Source: Butyricicoccus intestinisimiae
GTDB taxonomy: Bacteria > Bacillota > Clostridia > Oscillospirales > Butyricicoccaceae
NCBI RefSeq assembly: GCF_018918345.1
Contig: NZ_JAHLQI010000001.1
Coordinates: 496,001 to 560,000, forward strand
Length of the DNA stretch: 64,000 bases
Reading direction: 5' to 3'
The translations under genes were made by a program, and so were the position numbers. Each line of letters begins with the position of its first letter. Position 1 is the first letter of the stretch. The notes under the pieces are model-generated. The model made no database searches and was not told the origin of the DNA. It saw only the letters and a list, made by a program, of their open reading frames with translations. This document shows positions 9,745-18,553 of this stretch, piece after piece.

Positions 9745-9992
9745 ACGGAAAAGCAACGAACGGGAAAAGTACGCAAAGCCCTGCAGCATCAGAGATTGGC
9801 AGTCATTGGCTGGAAGCTGCCTGCTGAAATGGATTGCTGAAGTTCGCCCGGGAGCTCCGGTGACCAAAATCACCGGCGGGAGACCCCGTTATCAGTCACA
9901 AAGAGCCGGTTTGTACCGGAATTTGGGTGGTACCGCGGAGGTTCCCTGACCTTTCGTCCCTGTTTTTGATAGGGGTGCGAAAGGTTTTTTTA
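9745..9992 (+). promoter_or_regulatory. T-box leader (Phe) of pheST
   Basis: The T-box core GGGTGGTACCGCGG is at 9925-9938, the sequence that pairs with the uncharged tRNA 3' end. Upstream is a stem-I-like region with an AAAAGTACG segment and a candidate Phe specifier TTC at 9843-9845. The terminator is ACCTTTCG (9949-9956) / CGAAAGGT (9978-9985) followed by T7. Uncharged tRNA-Phe should favour the antiterminator and allow pheST expression. The identity of the specifier follows from the downstream genes and was not folded computationally. Confidence 0.93.
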
Positions 9993-10027
9993 GTGTTATT
10001 AAATCTTTCAAGGAGTTGTTTTAACAA

Positions 10028-11047
10028 ATGAAGGAAAAATTAAAGTCCATTCGCGAGCTCGCCGAGCAGGCTATGCAGACCTGTAAGGATTCTCGCGAGC
10101 TTGACGCCATTCGCGTCAAATACCTGGGTAAAAAGGGTGAAGTAACTGCGCTGATGAAAAACATGCGCAGCCTGACTCCGGAAGAGCGTCCGGCTTTTGG
10201 TCAGATGGTCAACGATCTGCGCGCTGCAATCGAAACCGGTCTGTCCGAGAACAAGGCACGTCTGGAAGAAGCTGCTCTGGCTGCCAAGCTCAAGAGCGAG
10301 ACCATTGACGTTACCATGCCGGGCGAAGCATTTACCCTTGGCAAGAAGCATCCGCTGAACATCGTTCTCGATGAAGTAAAGGATATCTTTATCGGCATGG
10401 GCTTCAACATTGCCGATGGTCCGGAAGTTGAGACCGATTGGTACAACTTTGAAGCGCTGAATATCCCGAAGGATCATCCGGCGCGCGATACACAGGATAC
10501 CTTCTATATCTCTGACAATATCATTCTGCGCACGCAGACCTCTCCGATGCAGATTCGTGCGATGGAGCACAAAAAGCCGCCGATTCGCATCCTTGCACCG
10601 GGCCGCGTATTCCGTTCCGACGCAGTAGACGCAACCCATTCTCCGATGTTCCATCAGATCGAGGGTCTGGTCGTTGACAAGAACATCCGCATGTCCGATC
10701 TGAAGGGCATTCTGGAGCAGTTCGCAAAGAAGCTGTACGGCGAAGATACCGTTGTTCGTTTCCGCCCGCACCACTTCCCGTTCACGGAGCCGTCCGCTGA
10801 GATGGATATGCAGTGCTTCAAGTGCCATGGTGCCGGCTGCCCGCTGTGCAAAAACGAAGGCTGGATTGAGATTCTCGGCTGTGGCATGGTTCATCCGAAG
10901 GTTCTGGAGGTTTGCGGCATTGACCCGAACGAGTACTCCGGCTATGCATTCGGCATCGGTCTGGAGCGTATCGTTATGAGCCGCTATAAGATTACCGATA
11001 TCCGCATGTTCTATGAAAATGACGTGCGCTTCCTGCACCAGTTTTAA
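10028..11047 (+). CDS. pheS: phenylalanyl-tRNA synthetase alpha subunit
   Basis: 339 residues, standard PheS length. N-terminal coiled coil (residues 1-90), then the class II catalytic core: motif 1 region HPLNIVLDEVKDIFIGMGF, motif 2 with GRVFRSDAVDATHSPMFHQIEG, and motif 3 GFGIGLER-like GYAFGIGLERIVM near the C-terminus. It charges tRNA-Phe as part of an alpha2-beta2 enzyme. Start ATG follows AAGGAG; pheT begins 41 bases later. Controlled by the T-box leader. All prolines I checked are encoded by CCG. Confidence 0.98.
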   Translation: MKEKLKSIRELAEQAMQTCKDSRELDAIRVKYLGKKGEVTALMKNMRSLTPEERPAFGQMVNDLRAAIETGLSENKARLEEAALAAKLKSETIDVTMPGEAFTLGKKHPLNIVLDEVKDIFIGMGFNIADGPEVETDWYNFEALNIPKDHPARDTQDTFYISDNIILRTQTSPMQIRAMEHKKPPIRILAPGRVFRSDAVDATHSPMFHQIEGLVVDKNIRMSDLKGILEQFAKKLYGEDTVVRFRPHHFPFTEPSAEMDMQCFKCHGAGCPLCKNEGWIEILGCGMVHPKVLEVCGIDPNEYSGYAFGIGLERIVMSRYKITDIRMFYENDVRFLHQF

Positions 11048-11088
11048 TTGATTGCTGGAATATATTTGACTTTTGGAGGAATGAAATC

Positions 11089-13488
11089 ATGAAGCTGCCA
11101 ATGAGCTGGCTTGCCGAATTTGTAGATATGACCGGAATTTCCAACAAGGAATATGCGGACAAGATGACCATGTCCGGTTCCAAGGTGGAAGAAGTCGTTT
11201 ATCTCGGCGATGAAATTAAAAATGTAGTTACAGGCAAAATTCTGTCCAACGTACCGCATCCGGACTCTGACCATCTGGTTATCTGTCAGGTAGACGTGGG
11301 CAAGGATGAGCCGATTCAGATTGTCACCGGTGCTCCGAACGCAGAGGTCGGCCGTGTTGTTCCGGTTGCTCTGCACAAGTCTTACCTGCCGGGCGGCGTA
11401 AAGATTACCAAGGGCAAGCTGCGCGGCGTACCGTCCAACGGTATGATGTGCTCACACGAGGAGCTGGGTCTGACCCTGAATGAAATCCCGTACGGCAATC
11501 CGGATGGCCTGCTGCTCATGCCGGAAGGCACACCGGTCGGTGTGGACATCAAGACTCTGGTTGGTCTGGATGAATACGTGACCGACTTCGAAATCACTTC
11601 CAACCGTCCGGACTGCCTCAGCGTAATCGGTCTGGCACGCGAGACCGCTGCTACCTTTGAGCGCGAGCTCAAGCTGCACGAGCCGGTTGTCAAGGGCATC
11701 GGCGGCAGTATCAACGATGAGCTGTCCGTGGAAGTGGAAGCAACCGATCTGTGCCCGCGCTACACCGCACGTCTGGTGAAGAACATCAAGATTGAGCCTT
11801 CGCCGGCTTGGATGCGCGAGCGTCTGCACGCTGCCGGTGTTCGTCCGATCAACAACATTGTTGATATCACAAACTATGTTATGCTGGAATACGGCCAGCC
11901 GATGCATGCATTTGACTACTCCTGCCTGAAGGACGGCAAGATTGTCGTTCGCCGCCCGAAAGATGGCGAATGCATCCAGACACTGGACGGTGAAAACCAT
12001 TCTCTCGACAAGGATATGCTGTGCATCGCAGACGGCACCACTGCTACCGCTGTTGCAGGCGTCATGGGCGGCTATGAGAGTGAAATCACCGAAAAGACCC
12101 AGACCGTTGTCTTTGAGTCTGCAAACTTCCACGGCGCAACCGTCCGTATCACAGCACAGAAGCTGGGCATGCGCACCGAAGCTTCCGGCCGTTTTGAGAA
12201 GGGTCTGGATCCGCGCATGACCTTGGACGCTGTCAACCGCGCTTGTGAACTGATTGAGATGCTGGGTGCCGGCGAAGTCGTCGACGGTGTGATTGATGTT
12301 GATGCAACCAGCGACGAGCACAAGCGTCTGCCGCTGGAGTGCGCAAAGATGAACGCGCTGCTCGGCATTGACCTGAGCCGCGAGGAAATCATCGGATACC
12401 TGAATCGTCTGGGCTTTGTCATCGAAGGCGATGAAGTCATCGTTCCGTTCTACCGCACGGATATCGCCCGCATGTGCGATCTGGCGGAGGAAGTTGCCCG
12501 CATGTACGGCTATGACAACATTCCGACGACGCAGTTTGGCGGCACCGCTGCCGGCGGTCTGTCCCCGAAGCAGTCCTTTGAGAAGAACATCGGCGTATAT
12601 GCACGCGCTTGCGGCTTTGACGAGGCACAAAACTTCTCATTCGGCAGCCCAAAGATGTATGACAGCATCGGTCTGCCGGAGGACAGCGAGAAGCGTCTGT
12701 CCGTCACCATTCTCAACCCGCTGGGTGAGGATTTCAGCATCATGCGTACCACTTCCCTGCCGTCTATGCTGGAGTGCCTGATGCACAACCTGAACCACAG
12801 AAACCCGACTGCAAGCCTGTACGAGGTTGCTACGGTATATCTGCCGGAAATCAAGGATGGCAAGGTAAACGCTGACGTGCTGCCGCAGGAGCCGCATATC
12901 CTGACCATGGGCACATACGGCCGCCTGTCCTTCTTCCAGTTCAAGGGCATGCTTGAAAAGATTCTGAGCGAGAGCGGCGTGTCTGACGTCAGCTTCGAGC
13001 CGGTAACCGACAACCCGTCTTATCATCCGGGACGCTGCGCAAAGATCCTGACCGGCGAGACCGAGCTGGGCATCTTTGGCACCATTCATCCGGTCATTTC
13101 TAAGAATTACGGCGCCGGCAAGAGCGAACTTCTGGCAGCAGAAATCAATCTGGATGTGATGTTCGCACATGCCAACACCGACAAGCTGTATCAGCCGCTG
13201 CCGAAGTATCCGGCATCCACCCGCGACATCGCCGTTCTGTGCGATGATTCCATTCCGGTTGCACACATGGAAAAGGCGATCGCAAAGACTGTCGGCGGCA
13301 TTCTGGAGGCCGTTTCCCTGTTTGACGTATACAAGGGCGATCAGGTTCCGGAAGGCAAAAAGAGCGTGGCTTATTCGATGCGCCTGCGCGGCAGTGACCG
13401 CACGCTGACCGATGAAGAGTGCGACAACGCAATGAAGAAGGCAATCGCTGCCCTCGAAAAGCAGTTCGATGCAAAACTTCGTCAGTAA
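11089..13488 (+). CDS. pheT: phenylalanyl-tRNA synthetase beta subunit
   Basis: 799 residues, usual PheT length. Order of domains: N-terminal tRNA-binding EMAP-like domain (GKILSNVPHPDSDHLVICQV, residues 40-150), B3/B4 editing domain, B5 domain, the class II-like core (NFSFGSPKMY, LNPLGEDFSIMRTTSLPSML) and a C-terminal anticodon-binding FDX domain (KYPASTRDIAVLCDD to SYSMRLRGSDRTLTDEE). Works with PheS. ATG follows TTTGGAGGAATG. Cotranscribed with pheS under T-box control. Confidence 0.98.
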   Translation: MKLPMSWLAEFVDMTGISNKEYADKMTMSGSKVEEVVYLGDEIKNVVTGKILSNVPHPDSDHLVICQVDVGKDEPIQIVTGAPNAEVGRVVPVALHKSYLPGGVKITKGKLRGVPSNGMMCSHEELGLTLNEIPYGNPDGLLLMPEGTPVGVDIKTLVGLDEYVTDFEITSNRPDCLSVIGLARETAATFERELKLHEPVVKGIGGSINDELSVEVEATDLCPRYTARLVKNIKIEPSPAWMRERLHAAGVRPINNIVDITNYVMLEYGQPMHAFDYSCLKDGKIVVRRPKDGECIQTLDGENHSLDKDMLCIADGTTATAVAGVMGGYESEITEKTQTVVFESANFHGATVRITAQKLGMRTEASGRFEKGLDPRMTLDAVNRACELIEMLGAGEVVDGVIDVDATSDEHKRLPLECAKMNALLGIDLSREEIIGYLNRLGFVIEGDEVIVPFYRTDIARMCDLAEEVARMYGYDNIPTTQFGGTAAGGLSPKQSFEKNIGVYARACGFDEAQNFSFGSPKMYDSIGLPEDSEKRLSVTILNPLGEDFSIMRTTSLPSMLECLMHNLNHRNPTASLYEVATVYLPEIKDGKVNADVLPQEPHILTMGTYGRLSFFQFKGMLEKILSESGVSDVSFEPVTDNPSYHPGRCAKILTGETELGIFGTIHPVISKNYGAGKSELLAAEINLDVMFAHANTDKLYQPLPKYPASTRDIAVLCDDSIPVAHMEKAIAKTVGGILEAVSLFDVYKGDQVPEGKKSVAYSMRLRGSDRTLTDEECDNAMKKAIAALEKQFDAKLRQ

Positions 13489-13562
13489 AATATCCTTTAC
13501 AATCCTTTACAATTTTGATTTTTTGTATTATCATGATAGATAGTTGAAAGGAGGGCTCTGAA

Positions 13563-13808
13563 ATGCTTGATGGAACAAGAAAGTTCAGCATGAAAGAAGA
13601 AAGTAATAAGGAAATGAAGCGCGTGCTTCAGACAGTATATGATGCTCTGAAGGAAAATGGCTATAATCCGATCAACCAGATTGTGGGTTATCTGCTCTCC
13701 GAGGATCCAACATATATTACGAACTACAACAATGCACGCAGCTTAATTCGCAAGATTGATCGCGATGAGCTGATGCAGGAACTGATTTCCAATTATCTGG
13801 ATCTGTAA
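13563..13808 (+). CDS. ireB: IreB family regulatory phosphoprotein
   Basis: 81 residues, matching the IreB/UPF0297 family from start to end: [45 protein letters not shown]. In enterococci this small protein is a target of the PASTA kinase IreK and influences cephalosporin tolerance; in many Firmicutes the gene sits with ruvX. Here it follows pheT by 74 bases and has its own strong ribosome site GAAAGGAGG. The characteristic threonine region near the N-terminus (MLDGTRKFS) is present. Followed by a terminator. Confidence 0.95.
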   Translation: MLDGTRKFSMKEESNKEMKRVLQTVYDALKENGYNPINQIVGYLLSEDPTYITNYNNARSLIRKIDRDELMQELISNYLDL

Positions 13809-13819
13809 TGCAAAACATA

Positions 13820-13852
13820 AACGCAGGACGGCTTTCCGTCCTGCGTTTTCTG
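13820..13852 (+). terminator. intrinsic terminator after ireB
   Basis: Stem ACGCAGGACGG / CCGTCCTGCGT with a short loop, followed by TTTTC. Confidence 0.85.
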
Positions 13853-13993
13853 TTTTCACCGCGTTAATTTGTTCGTAATCTTATCCAAAATCATTCGCGA
13901 TTTTCTTTGTTTTGTGCTGCATATTCAACAAATCATACGGTAATGTGTATAAAAAGTGCAGCATTTTCCGTGCTGTTACACGAGAAGAAAACA

Positions 13994-14158
13994 TTGACAG
14001 CACGCGACGTGTGTGCTATACTATAGCCAATGTAACCGAATTGTAATGTGTTAGAGAGTTGATTGTAACCTAGGAAATGCAATTGTAACTTTCTGTTCGC
14101 GCCAATGCGGTTGTATGCAAGTCTTTCGTTTGACAGAGATTCTTCAGCGTGTTATACT
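13994..14158 (+). promoter_or_regulatory. tandem sigma-A promoters with WalR-like half sites
   Basis: Two consensus-like promoters: P1 TTGACA 13994-13999 with TATACT 14017-14022, and P2 TTGACA 14130-14135 with TATACT 14153-14158, both with 17-base spacers. Between them are four same-strand TGTAAY half sites at 14031, 14042, 14064 and 14084. The first two form TGTAAC-N5-TGTAAT, which fits the published WalR consensus TGTWAH-N5-TGTWAH. The downstream genes include an SH3-NlpC/P60 cell-wall hydrolase, a typical WalR target class. Binding is inferred. Confidence 0.65.
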
Positions 14159-14200
14159 GGATATATTCTTGCGAATTTTTAATCAAAGGAGAAATACGAT

Positions 14201-14509
14201 ATGTCAGCTACCGCTAAGAAAAGTGCAGATGAACAGATTCTGACCTACAAAGGTCATCCACTTATGAGACATAACAACATTATTTATTATGGCAGCATGA
14301 GCGACCGTTACATCATCATGATGCAGATCCTTGAAACCAAGAAGGTTAAGGATATGGAAGTAGCAACGAAGGTTGCCGTTCAGCTGCAGCAGACATCCCC
14401 AAGCGTGCGTCCGAAGGATCGCATCGTAAAGAAGACCGAAAAGAATGGTCTGTATACAGCTCTGGATATCGCCGTTGTATGGCTGAACCGAGCACTGTCT
14501 GCGAAGTAA
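14201..14509 (+). CDS. conserved small protein of unknown function
   Basis: 102 residues, no signal peptide or membrane segment. I do not recognise a family. Features: a basic N-terminus, HPLMRHNNIIYYGSMSDRYIIMMQIL, and a helical C-terminal half ending WLNRALSAK. A clear ribosome site AAAGGAGA precedes the ATG. It lies directly after the two strong promoters with WalR-like sites and 34 bases before the cell-wall hydrolase, so the two are probably cotranscribed and may share a cell-envelope role; that role is inference only. Confidence 0.75.
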   Translation: MSATAKKSADEQILTYKGHPLMRHNNIIYYGSMSDRYIIMMQILETKKVKDMEVATKVAVQLQQTSPSVRPKDRIVKKTEKNGLYTALDIAVVWLNRALSAK

Positions 14510-14543
14510 CTATTATTTCGTTAATTTTCAGGAGGATATTTCC

Positions 14544-15680
14544 ATGATACATTCAAAGAAGATGAAGTTTGCAGTAACCACCGCAGCAGCAACTGCAATC
14601 GTATGCACTGGTGCGCTGGCCGCAAATGTAACTTCTACCACCGATGTAAACGTTCGTTCCGGCGCAGGTAATTCTTACTCTGTTCTGACGGTTATGAAGT
14701 CCGGCACCACCACTGCAAGTCTCGGTAATTCCGGCAAGTGGACCAAGGTAAATGTAAACGGCAAGACCGGTTATGTATACAGCAAGTATCTGACTTCCGG
14801 CGGCAATACCTCTTCTACCCCGTCCAACAACGGTTCCCAGAACGTTTCTAAGACCGTTTACATCTCTGCATCTTCTTTGAATGTTCGTTCCGGTGCAGGC
14901 ACCTCTTACAGTGTCATTGGCAACCTGAAGAAGGGCAACAGCGCTTCTGTTGTAGGCTCCACCAACGGCTGGTACAAGATTAAGTACGGCAGCGGTTACG
15001 GCTACATCAGCAGCAAGTACACCACATCCTCCACCCCGACGACGACCACTACCAACATTGCTCCGACAACTTCTACTAACAAGACGGTATACACCACTTG
15101 CTCTCTGAATGTTCGTTCCGGCGCAAGCACCTCTTACAGCGTAGTCGGCGTTCTTGGCTCCGGCAAGGCAGCTTCTGTTGTAGGCACCTCCGGCAGCTGG
15201 TACAAGATTAAGTACGGCAGCGGTTACGGCTACATCAGCAGCAAGTACACCACGTCCTCTGCTCCGTCCAACGGCGGCGGAAACAACGGCGGTACGGTTA
15301 CCCCGTCCAACGGCTCCGGTTCTTCCATCGTATCGTATGCTAAGAGCTTCTTGGGCTGCTCTTACGTATATGGCGCTACCGGCCCGCGCAGCTTCGACTG
15401 CTCCGGCTTTACCCAGTATGTATACGCACACTTTGGCAAGTCCATCCCGCGTAACTCCGCTGCTCAGTACTCCAGCTCCAAGAAGATTTCCAAGTCCCAG
15501 CTGCAGGCAGGCGATTTGATCTTCTTCTCCAACTCCTCTGCAGGCAAGGTTGGTCACGTAGCAATCTACATTGGCGGCGGTCAGATGATTCACGCAGCAA
15601 ACTCCAAGACCGGTGTATGCATTGACAGCATCAACAGCTCTTACTACACCAACCACTACATTGGCTGCGGTCGTTACTAA
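14544..15680 (+). CDS. secreted SH3b-NlpC/P60 peptidoglycan hydrolase
   Basis: 378 residues. An N-terminal signal peptide (basic KKMKF, hydrophobic Ala/Val run, cleavage near ALAAN) is followed by three bacterial SH3 repeats (each with LNVRSGAG/S-TSYSV-type motifs) joined by Ser/Thr/Gly-rich linkers, then a C-terminal NlpC/P60 domain. Catalytic residues are visible: Cys286 in SFDCSGF and His338 in VGHVAIYIGGG. These enzymes cut peptide stems of peptidoglycan (D-Glu-meso-DAP type bonds) outside the cell. The ATG follows CAGGAGG. Probably coexpressed with the preceding small gene from WalR-type promoters; followed by a terminator. Confidence 0.93.
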   Translation: MIHSKKMKFAVTTAAATAIVCTGALAANVTSTTDVNVRSGAGNSYSVLTVMKSGTTTASLGNSGKWTKVNVNGKTGYVYSKYLTSGGNTSSTPSNNGSQNVSKTVYISASSLNVRSGAGTSYSVIGNLKKGNSASVVGSTNGWYKIKYGSGYGYISSKYTTSSTPTTTTTNIAPTTSTNKTVYTTCSLNVRSGASTSYSVVGVLGSGKAASVVGTSGSWYKIKYGSGYGYISSKYTTSSAPSNGGGNNGGTVTPSNGSGSSIVSYAKSFLGCSYVYGATGPRSFDCSGFTQYVYAHFGKSIPRNSAAQYSSSKKISKSQLQAGDLIFFSNSSAGKVGHVAIYIGGGQMIHAANSKTGVCIDSINSSYYTNHYIGCGRY

Positions 15681-15700
15681 TACATAATATTTGCATAGAA

Positions 15701-15732
15701 AGCTGACTGATTGTAATCAGTCAGCTTTTTTT
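15701..15732 (+). terminator. intrinsic terminator
   Basis: Perfect 12-bp stem AGCTGACTGATT / AATCAGTCAGCT with a 2-base loop and a T7 tail, after the hydrolase gene. Confidence 0.9.
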
Positions 15733-15799
15733 GTATACAGATTTTGTGAATGCTGTACGATGCATTCACTCCCATGTATCGTTTATAATAAATACAAAT

Positions 15800-16022
15800 A
15801 GATATCGAAGGTATGCTCTCACCTGCTTTGTGCAGGACACGGAATCGGGTGCAAGTCCCGACGAGTCGGTCACTGTGAAGCCGCCATTGTGCGGATAAGT
15901 CAGATACGTGGAGTGCATACGGTACGCCTGCCGAAACCGGGATGTACGGAAAGAAACGGGAGACAGCTTTGCTGATCCCCCGCTATTTTGCGTGCCCTGT
16001 TTTGGTCAGGGTGCGCATTTTC
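15800..16022 (+). promoter_or_regulatory. cobalamin riboswitch with terminator
   Basis: Contains the conserved core of B12 riboswitches: GGGTGCAAGTCCCGACG, then GTCGGTCACTGTGAAGCC, then AAGTCAGATAC, and a late CGCCTGCC. It ends in a terminator, GCGTGCCCTG (15990-15999) with CAGGGTGCGC (16007-16016), followed by a T-rich tract just before the ribosome site of the Cys-rich protein gene. A TATAAT lies at 15784-15789. High cobalamin is expected to switch transcription off. The structure was read by motif, not folded. Confidence 0.9.
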
Positions 16023-16040
16023 TTTTAGGAGGTTGTCTTT

Positions 16041-16331
16041 GTGTCCCATCACTATTCGTATTTTACACACAAAAAATGTGAATACTTCCCCTGCCATCCA
16101 AGTGCAGATCCCGATAATTTCAACTGTCTTTTCTGCTATTGCCCGCTGTATCCGCTGGGCAAGGACTGCGGCGGCACATTTGATTATCTGCCGAACGGTT
16201 ATAAAGACTGCAGCCGCTGTCTCTACCCGCATAAGCGCGAAAACTATGATGCCATCGTGCAGCGGTATCAGGAAATTTTGGCGGTGATGCACACAGAATC
16301 GGAAGACGAAGAAATGGATGAAGCAATATGA
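16041..16331 (+). CDS. cysteine-rich small domain protein
   Basis: 96 residues starting at GTG, eight bases after AGGAGG. It carries a compact metal-binding-like domain with nine cysteines in the first 65 residues (KKCEYFPCH, NCLFCYCPLY, DCGGTF, DCSRCLYPH), matching the Cys-rich small domain (PF04071) that is often fused or linked to cobalamin genes. The cysteines suggest zinc or Fe-S binding. It is the first gene after a cobalamin riboswitch, supporting a role tied to B12 supply. Its stop overlaps the LysR start by four bases (ATGA). Confidence 0.88.
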   Translation: MSHHYSYFTHKKCEYFPCHPSADPDNFNCLFCYCPLYPLGKDCGGTFDYLPNGYKDCSRCLYPHKRENYDAIVQRYQEILAVMHTESEDEEMDEAI

Positions 16332-17245
16332 CTTTACAGCAGCTCAAATACGTCGTGACGACTGCCGACACCGGAACGGTCAGTGAGGCCGCCAAACGGC
16401 TATACATCGCTCAGCCGTCTCTCACAGCCTCTATCAAGGAGTTGGAGCACGAGCTTGGCATTACCATCTTCCATCGAACAAACAAAGGCGTGATTGTCTC
16501 GGCGGACGGCGAAGAATTTCTCGGCTATGCCCGTCAAATCATGGAACAGACTGCTCTGATGGAAGAACGTTATTTTGGCGCCGCACCGGTCAAGCACCGC
16601 TTCTGTGTCTCGACACAGCACTATTCCTTCGCCGTAGAAGCGTTTGTTGCTCTGCTCAGGCAATACGGCGGTGATACCTATGACTTTCGCATTCGAGAGA
16701 CCAAAACACATGAAATCATCGAGGATGTCTGCCACCTAAAAAGTGAGGTCGGCGTGCTGTATCGCAACCCATTTAACGCAATCGTCATCAACAAGACGCT
16801 CAAGGACAATGGTTTGCTTTTCCATACACTCTTTACAGCAAAGGCACACGTCTTTGTCGGCGCAGACAATCCGCTGGCACAACAAACCTCTGCGACATTG
16901 GCAGATCTGGCGCCATATCCTCGTTTGTCCTATGAACAGGGCGAGCACAATTCGTTTTATTTTTCCGAGGAAATTCTCAGTACGCTGGACTGTGACAAGG
17001 ATATTCTGGTTTCTGACCGCGCAACGCTGTTTAACCTGCTCATCGGCTTAAACGGCTACACGATTTGCAGCGGCGTCATCAACGAACAGCTCAACGGCAA
17101 AAACATCGTTGCGGTTCCGCTGGATGTCGATGAATATATGGAAATCGGTTACATCACGCACAAGCGCACAACACTCAGCCCCTTCGGCAGGCATTACATC
17201 GAGCTTCTCAGGCACTATACCGCGCCGTATGAATCCCAGATATAG
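16328..17245 (+). CDS. LysR family transcriptional regulator
   Basis: 305 residues. The N-terminal winged helix-turn-helix is typical (LQQLKYVVTTADTGTVSEAAKRL, IAQPSLTASIKELE), followed by a LysR-type effector-binding domain. Translationally coupled to the Cys-rich protein gene and placed 99 bases before a methionine-synthase-like gene, so that gene is its likely target. Because it sits behind the cobalamin riboswitch, its amount should fall when B12 is plentiful. The effector is not predictable from sequence; homocysteine or another methionine-pathway compound is a reasonable guess. Confidence 0.9.
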   Translation: MTLQQLKYVVTTADTGTVSEAAKRLYIAQPSLTASIKELEHELGITIFHRTNKGVIVSADGEEFLGYARQIMEQTALMEERYFGAAPVKHRFCVSTQHYSFAVEAFVALLRQYGGDTYDFRIRETKTHEIIEDVCHLKSEVGVLYRNPFNAIVINKTLKDNGLLFHTLFTAKAHVFVGADNPLAQQTSATLADLAPYPRLSYEQGEHNSFYFSEEILSTLDCDKDILVSDRATLFNLLIGLNGYTICSGVINEQLNGKNIVAVPLDVDEYMEIGYITHKRTTLSPFGRHYIELLRHYTAPYESQI

Positions 17246-17279
17246 GCTGATTCTATAGCAAACCGCTCCCGTTTGATAT

Positions 17280-17308
17280 TTTACAGCAGGCGAGAAATAT
17301 CGTATACT
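17280..17308 (+). promoter_or_regulatory. candidate promoter of metE-like gene
   Basis: TTTACA (17280-17285) and TATACT (17303-17308) with a 17-base spacer, in the gap between the LysR gene and the MetE-like gene. Confidence 0.45.
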
Positions 17309-17344
17309 GCAACCATAGAAAATCAAGCAAAGGAGCATATAATC

Positions 17345-18460
17345 ATGAGCAAGAAATCTATTCCGTTTATTTATGATATGGTCGGCAGCTTTCTGCGTCC
17401 GGCAGCCCTCAAGCAGGCACGCGAGGACTTCAAGGCCGGAAAAATCACCCGCGAAGCACTGACACAGGTAGAAAATGAGGAAATCACAAAGCTAGTCGCC
17501 AAGGAAAAAGCCGCCGGTTATCACGCCATCACAGACGGCGAATTTCGCCGCAGCTATTGGCATCTGGACTTTATGTGGGGACTCAACGGCATCAAGGAAA
17601 TCGAGCTGGATCACGGTTACTTCTTTCACGGCGAGGAAACCACACCGGGTTCTATCGAAGTGACCGGCAAAATCAGCGGCGAAAATCATCCGTTTGTCGA
17701 GCATTTTAAATTCATGAAGCAGTTCGAAGATGAAAATACCATCGTCAAGCAGACGATGCCTGCACCGGCGCAGCTGCTCGCCGAATTGGATCGCGAAGAC
17801 AACAGCATCAAGACATCTGCGATTTATCCGAACATGGAGGAGCTGATGCAGGATGTTGCCGCCGCTTACCGCACCGTCATTCAGGAACTGTACGAAGCAG
17901 GCTGCCGCAACATTCAGTTTGACGACTGCACCTGGGGTATGTTCTGCGACACCAATTATTGGAACGCCCGCCAGCATGACAATGTATCACTGGAAAGCGA
18001 AGCAGAAAAGTATCTGCGCGTCAACAATCTCGCGATGGAAGGCAAACCGGCAGATTTGACCATTGCAACCCATGTATGCCGCGGCAATTATCATTCCACG
18101 TATGCTTGCTCCGGTGCATACGATGCTGTCGCACCGTACCTGTTTGCAAACGAAAAGGCAGACGTCTTTTATCTGGAGTTCGATGACGAACGCTCCGGCA
18201 GTTTCGAGCCGCTCCGGTACGTGGCACAGGACAAACAGATTGTCCTCGGTCTGATTACCACCAAATCTCCGGTTTTGGAGAACAAAGAGCACATCATTGC
18301 CCGCATTCATGAAGCGGCAAAATACATTCCGCTTGACCGGCTGTCCCTCAGCCCGCAGTGCGGCTTTGCCTCCTGCGAAATCGGCAACAAGCTGGTCGAT
18401 GCCGATCAGTGGAGCAAGCTGGCACTCATCAAGGAAATCGCCGAGGAAGTTTGGGGCTAA
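17345..18460 (+). CDS. MetE-like cobalamin-independent methionine synthase II family protein
   Basis: 371 residues from the ATG at 17345 (AAAGGAG upstream). The size and motifs match the C-terminal MetE-like YxjG/YxjH family: DMVGSFLRPAAL at the N-terminus, DGEFRRSYWHLDF, NIQFDDCTWGMFC, THVCRGNYHSTY, and LSPQCGFAS, in which His, Cys and Glu residues form the zinc site. It would transfer a methyl group to homocysteine or a related thiol without B12. Downstream of a B12 riboswitch and a LysR gene, it fits a B12-sparing route to methionine. The true methyl donor is not certain for this subfamily. Confidence 0.88.
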   Translation: MSKKSIPFIYDMVGSFLRPAALKQAREDFKAGKITREALTQVENEEITKLVAKEKAAGYHAITDGEFRRSYWHLDFMWGLNGIKEIELDHGYFFHGEETTPGSIEVTGKISGENHPFVEHFKFMKQFEDENTIVKQTMPAPAQLLAELDREDNSIKTSAIYPNMEELMQDVAAAYRTVIQELYEAGCRNIQFDDCTWGMFCDTNYWNARQHDNVSLESEAEKYLRVNNLAMEGKPADLTIATHVCRGNYHSTYACSGAYDAVAPYLFANEKADVFYLEFDDERSGSFEPLRYVAQDKQIVLGLITTKSPVLENKEHIIARIHEAAKYIPLDRLSLSPQCGFASCEIGNKLVDADQWSKLALIKEIAEEVWG

Positions 18461-18475
18461 TAAAAAAACAGCAAA

Positions 18476-18518
18476 AGAGCGCACAGCAGAGATTTCTCTA
18501 CTGTGCGCTCTCGCATAT
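18476..18518. terminator. terminator between convergent genes
   Basis: Stem AGAGCGCACAG / CTGTGCGCTCT enclosing a smaller hairpin, between the MetE-like gene and phosphoketolase. Confidence 0.7.
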
Positions 18519-18553
18519 TTATTCGGAGTATTCAATTCAGCAAAAGCCGAAGA

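Noticed and set aside
10040-11038. Minus-strand 332-codon frame
   Set aside because: Antisense to pheS, no coding features.
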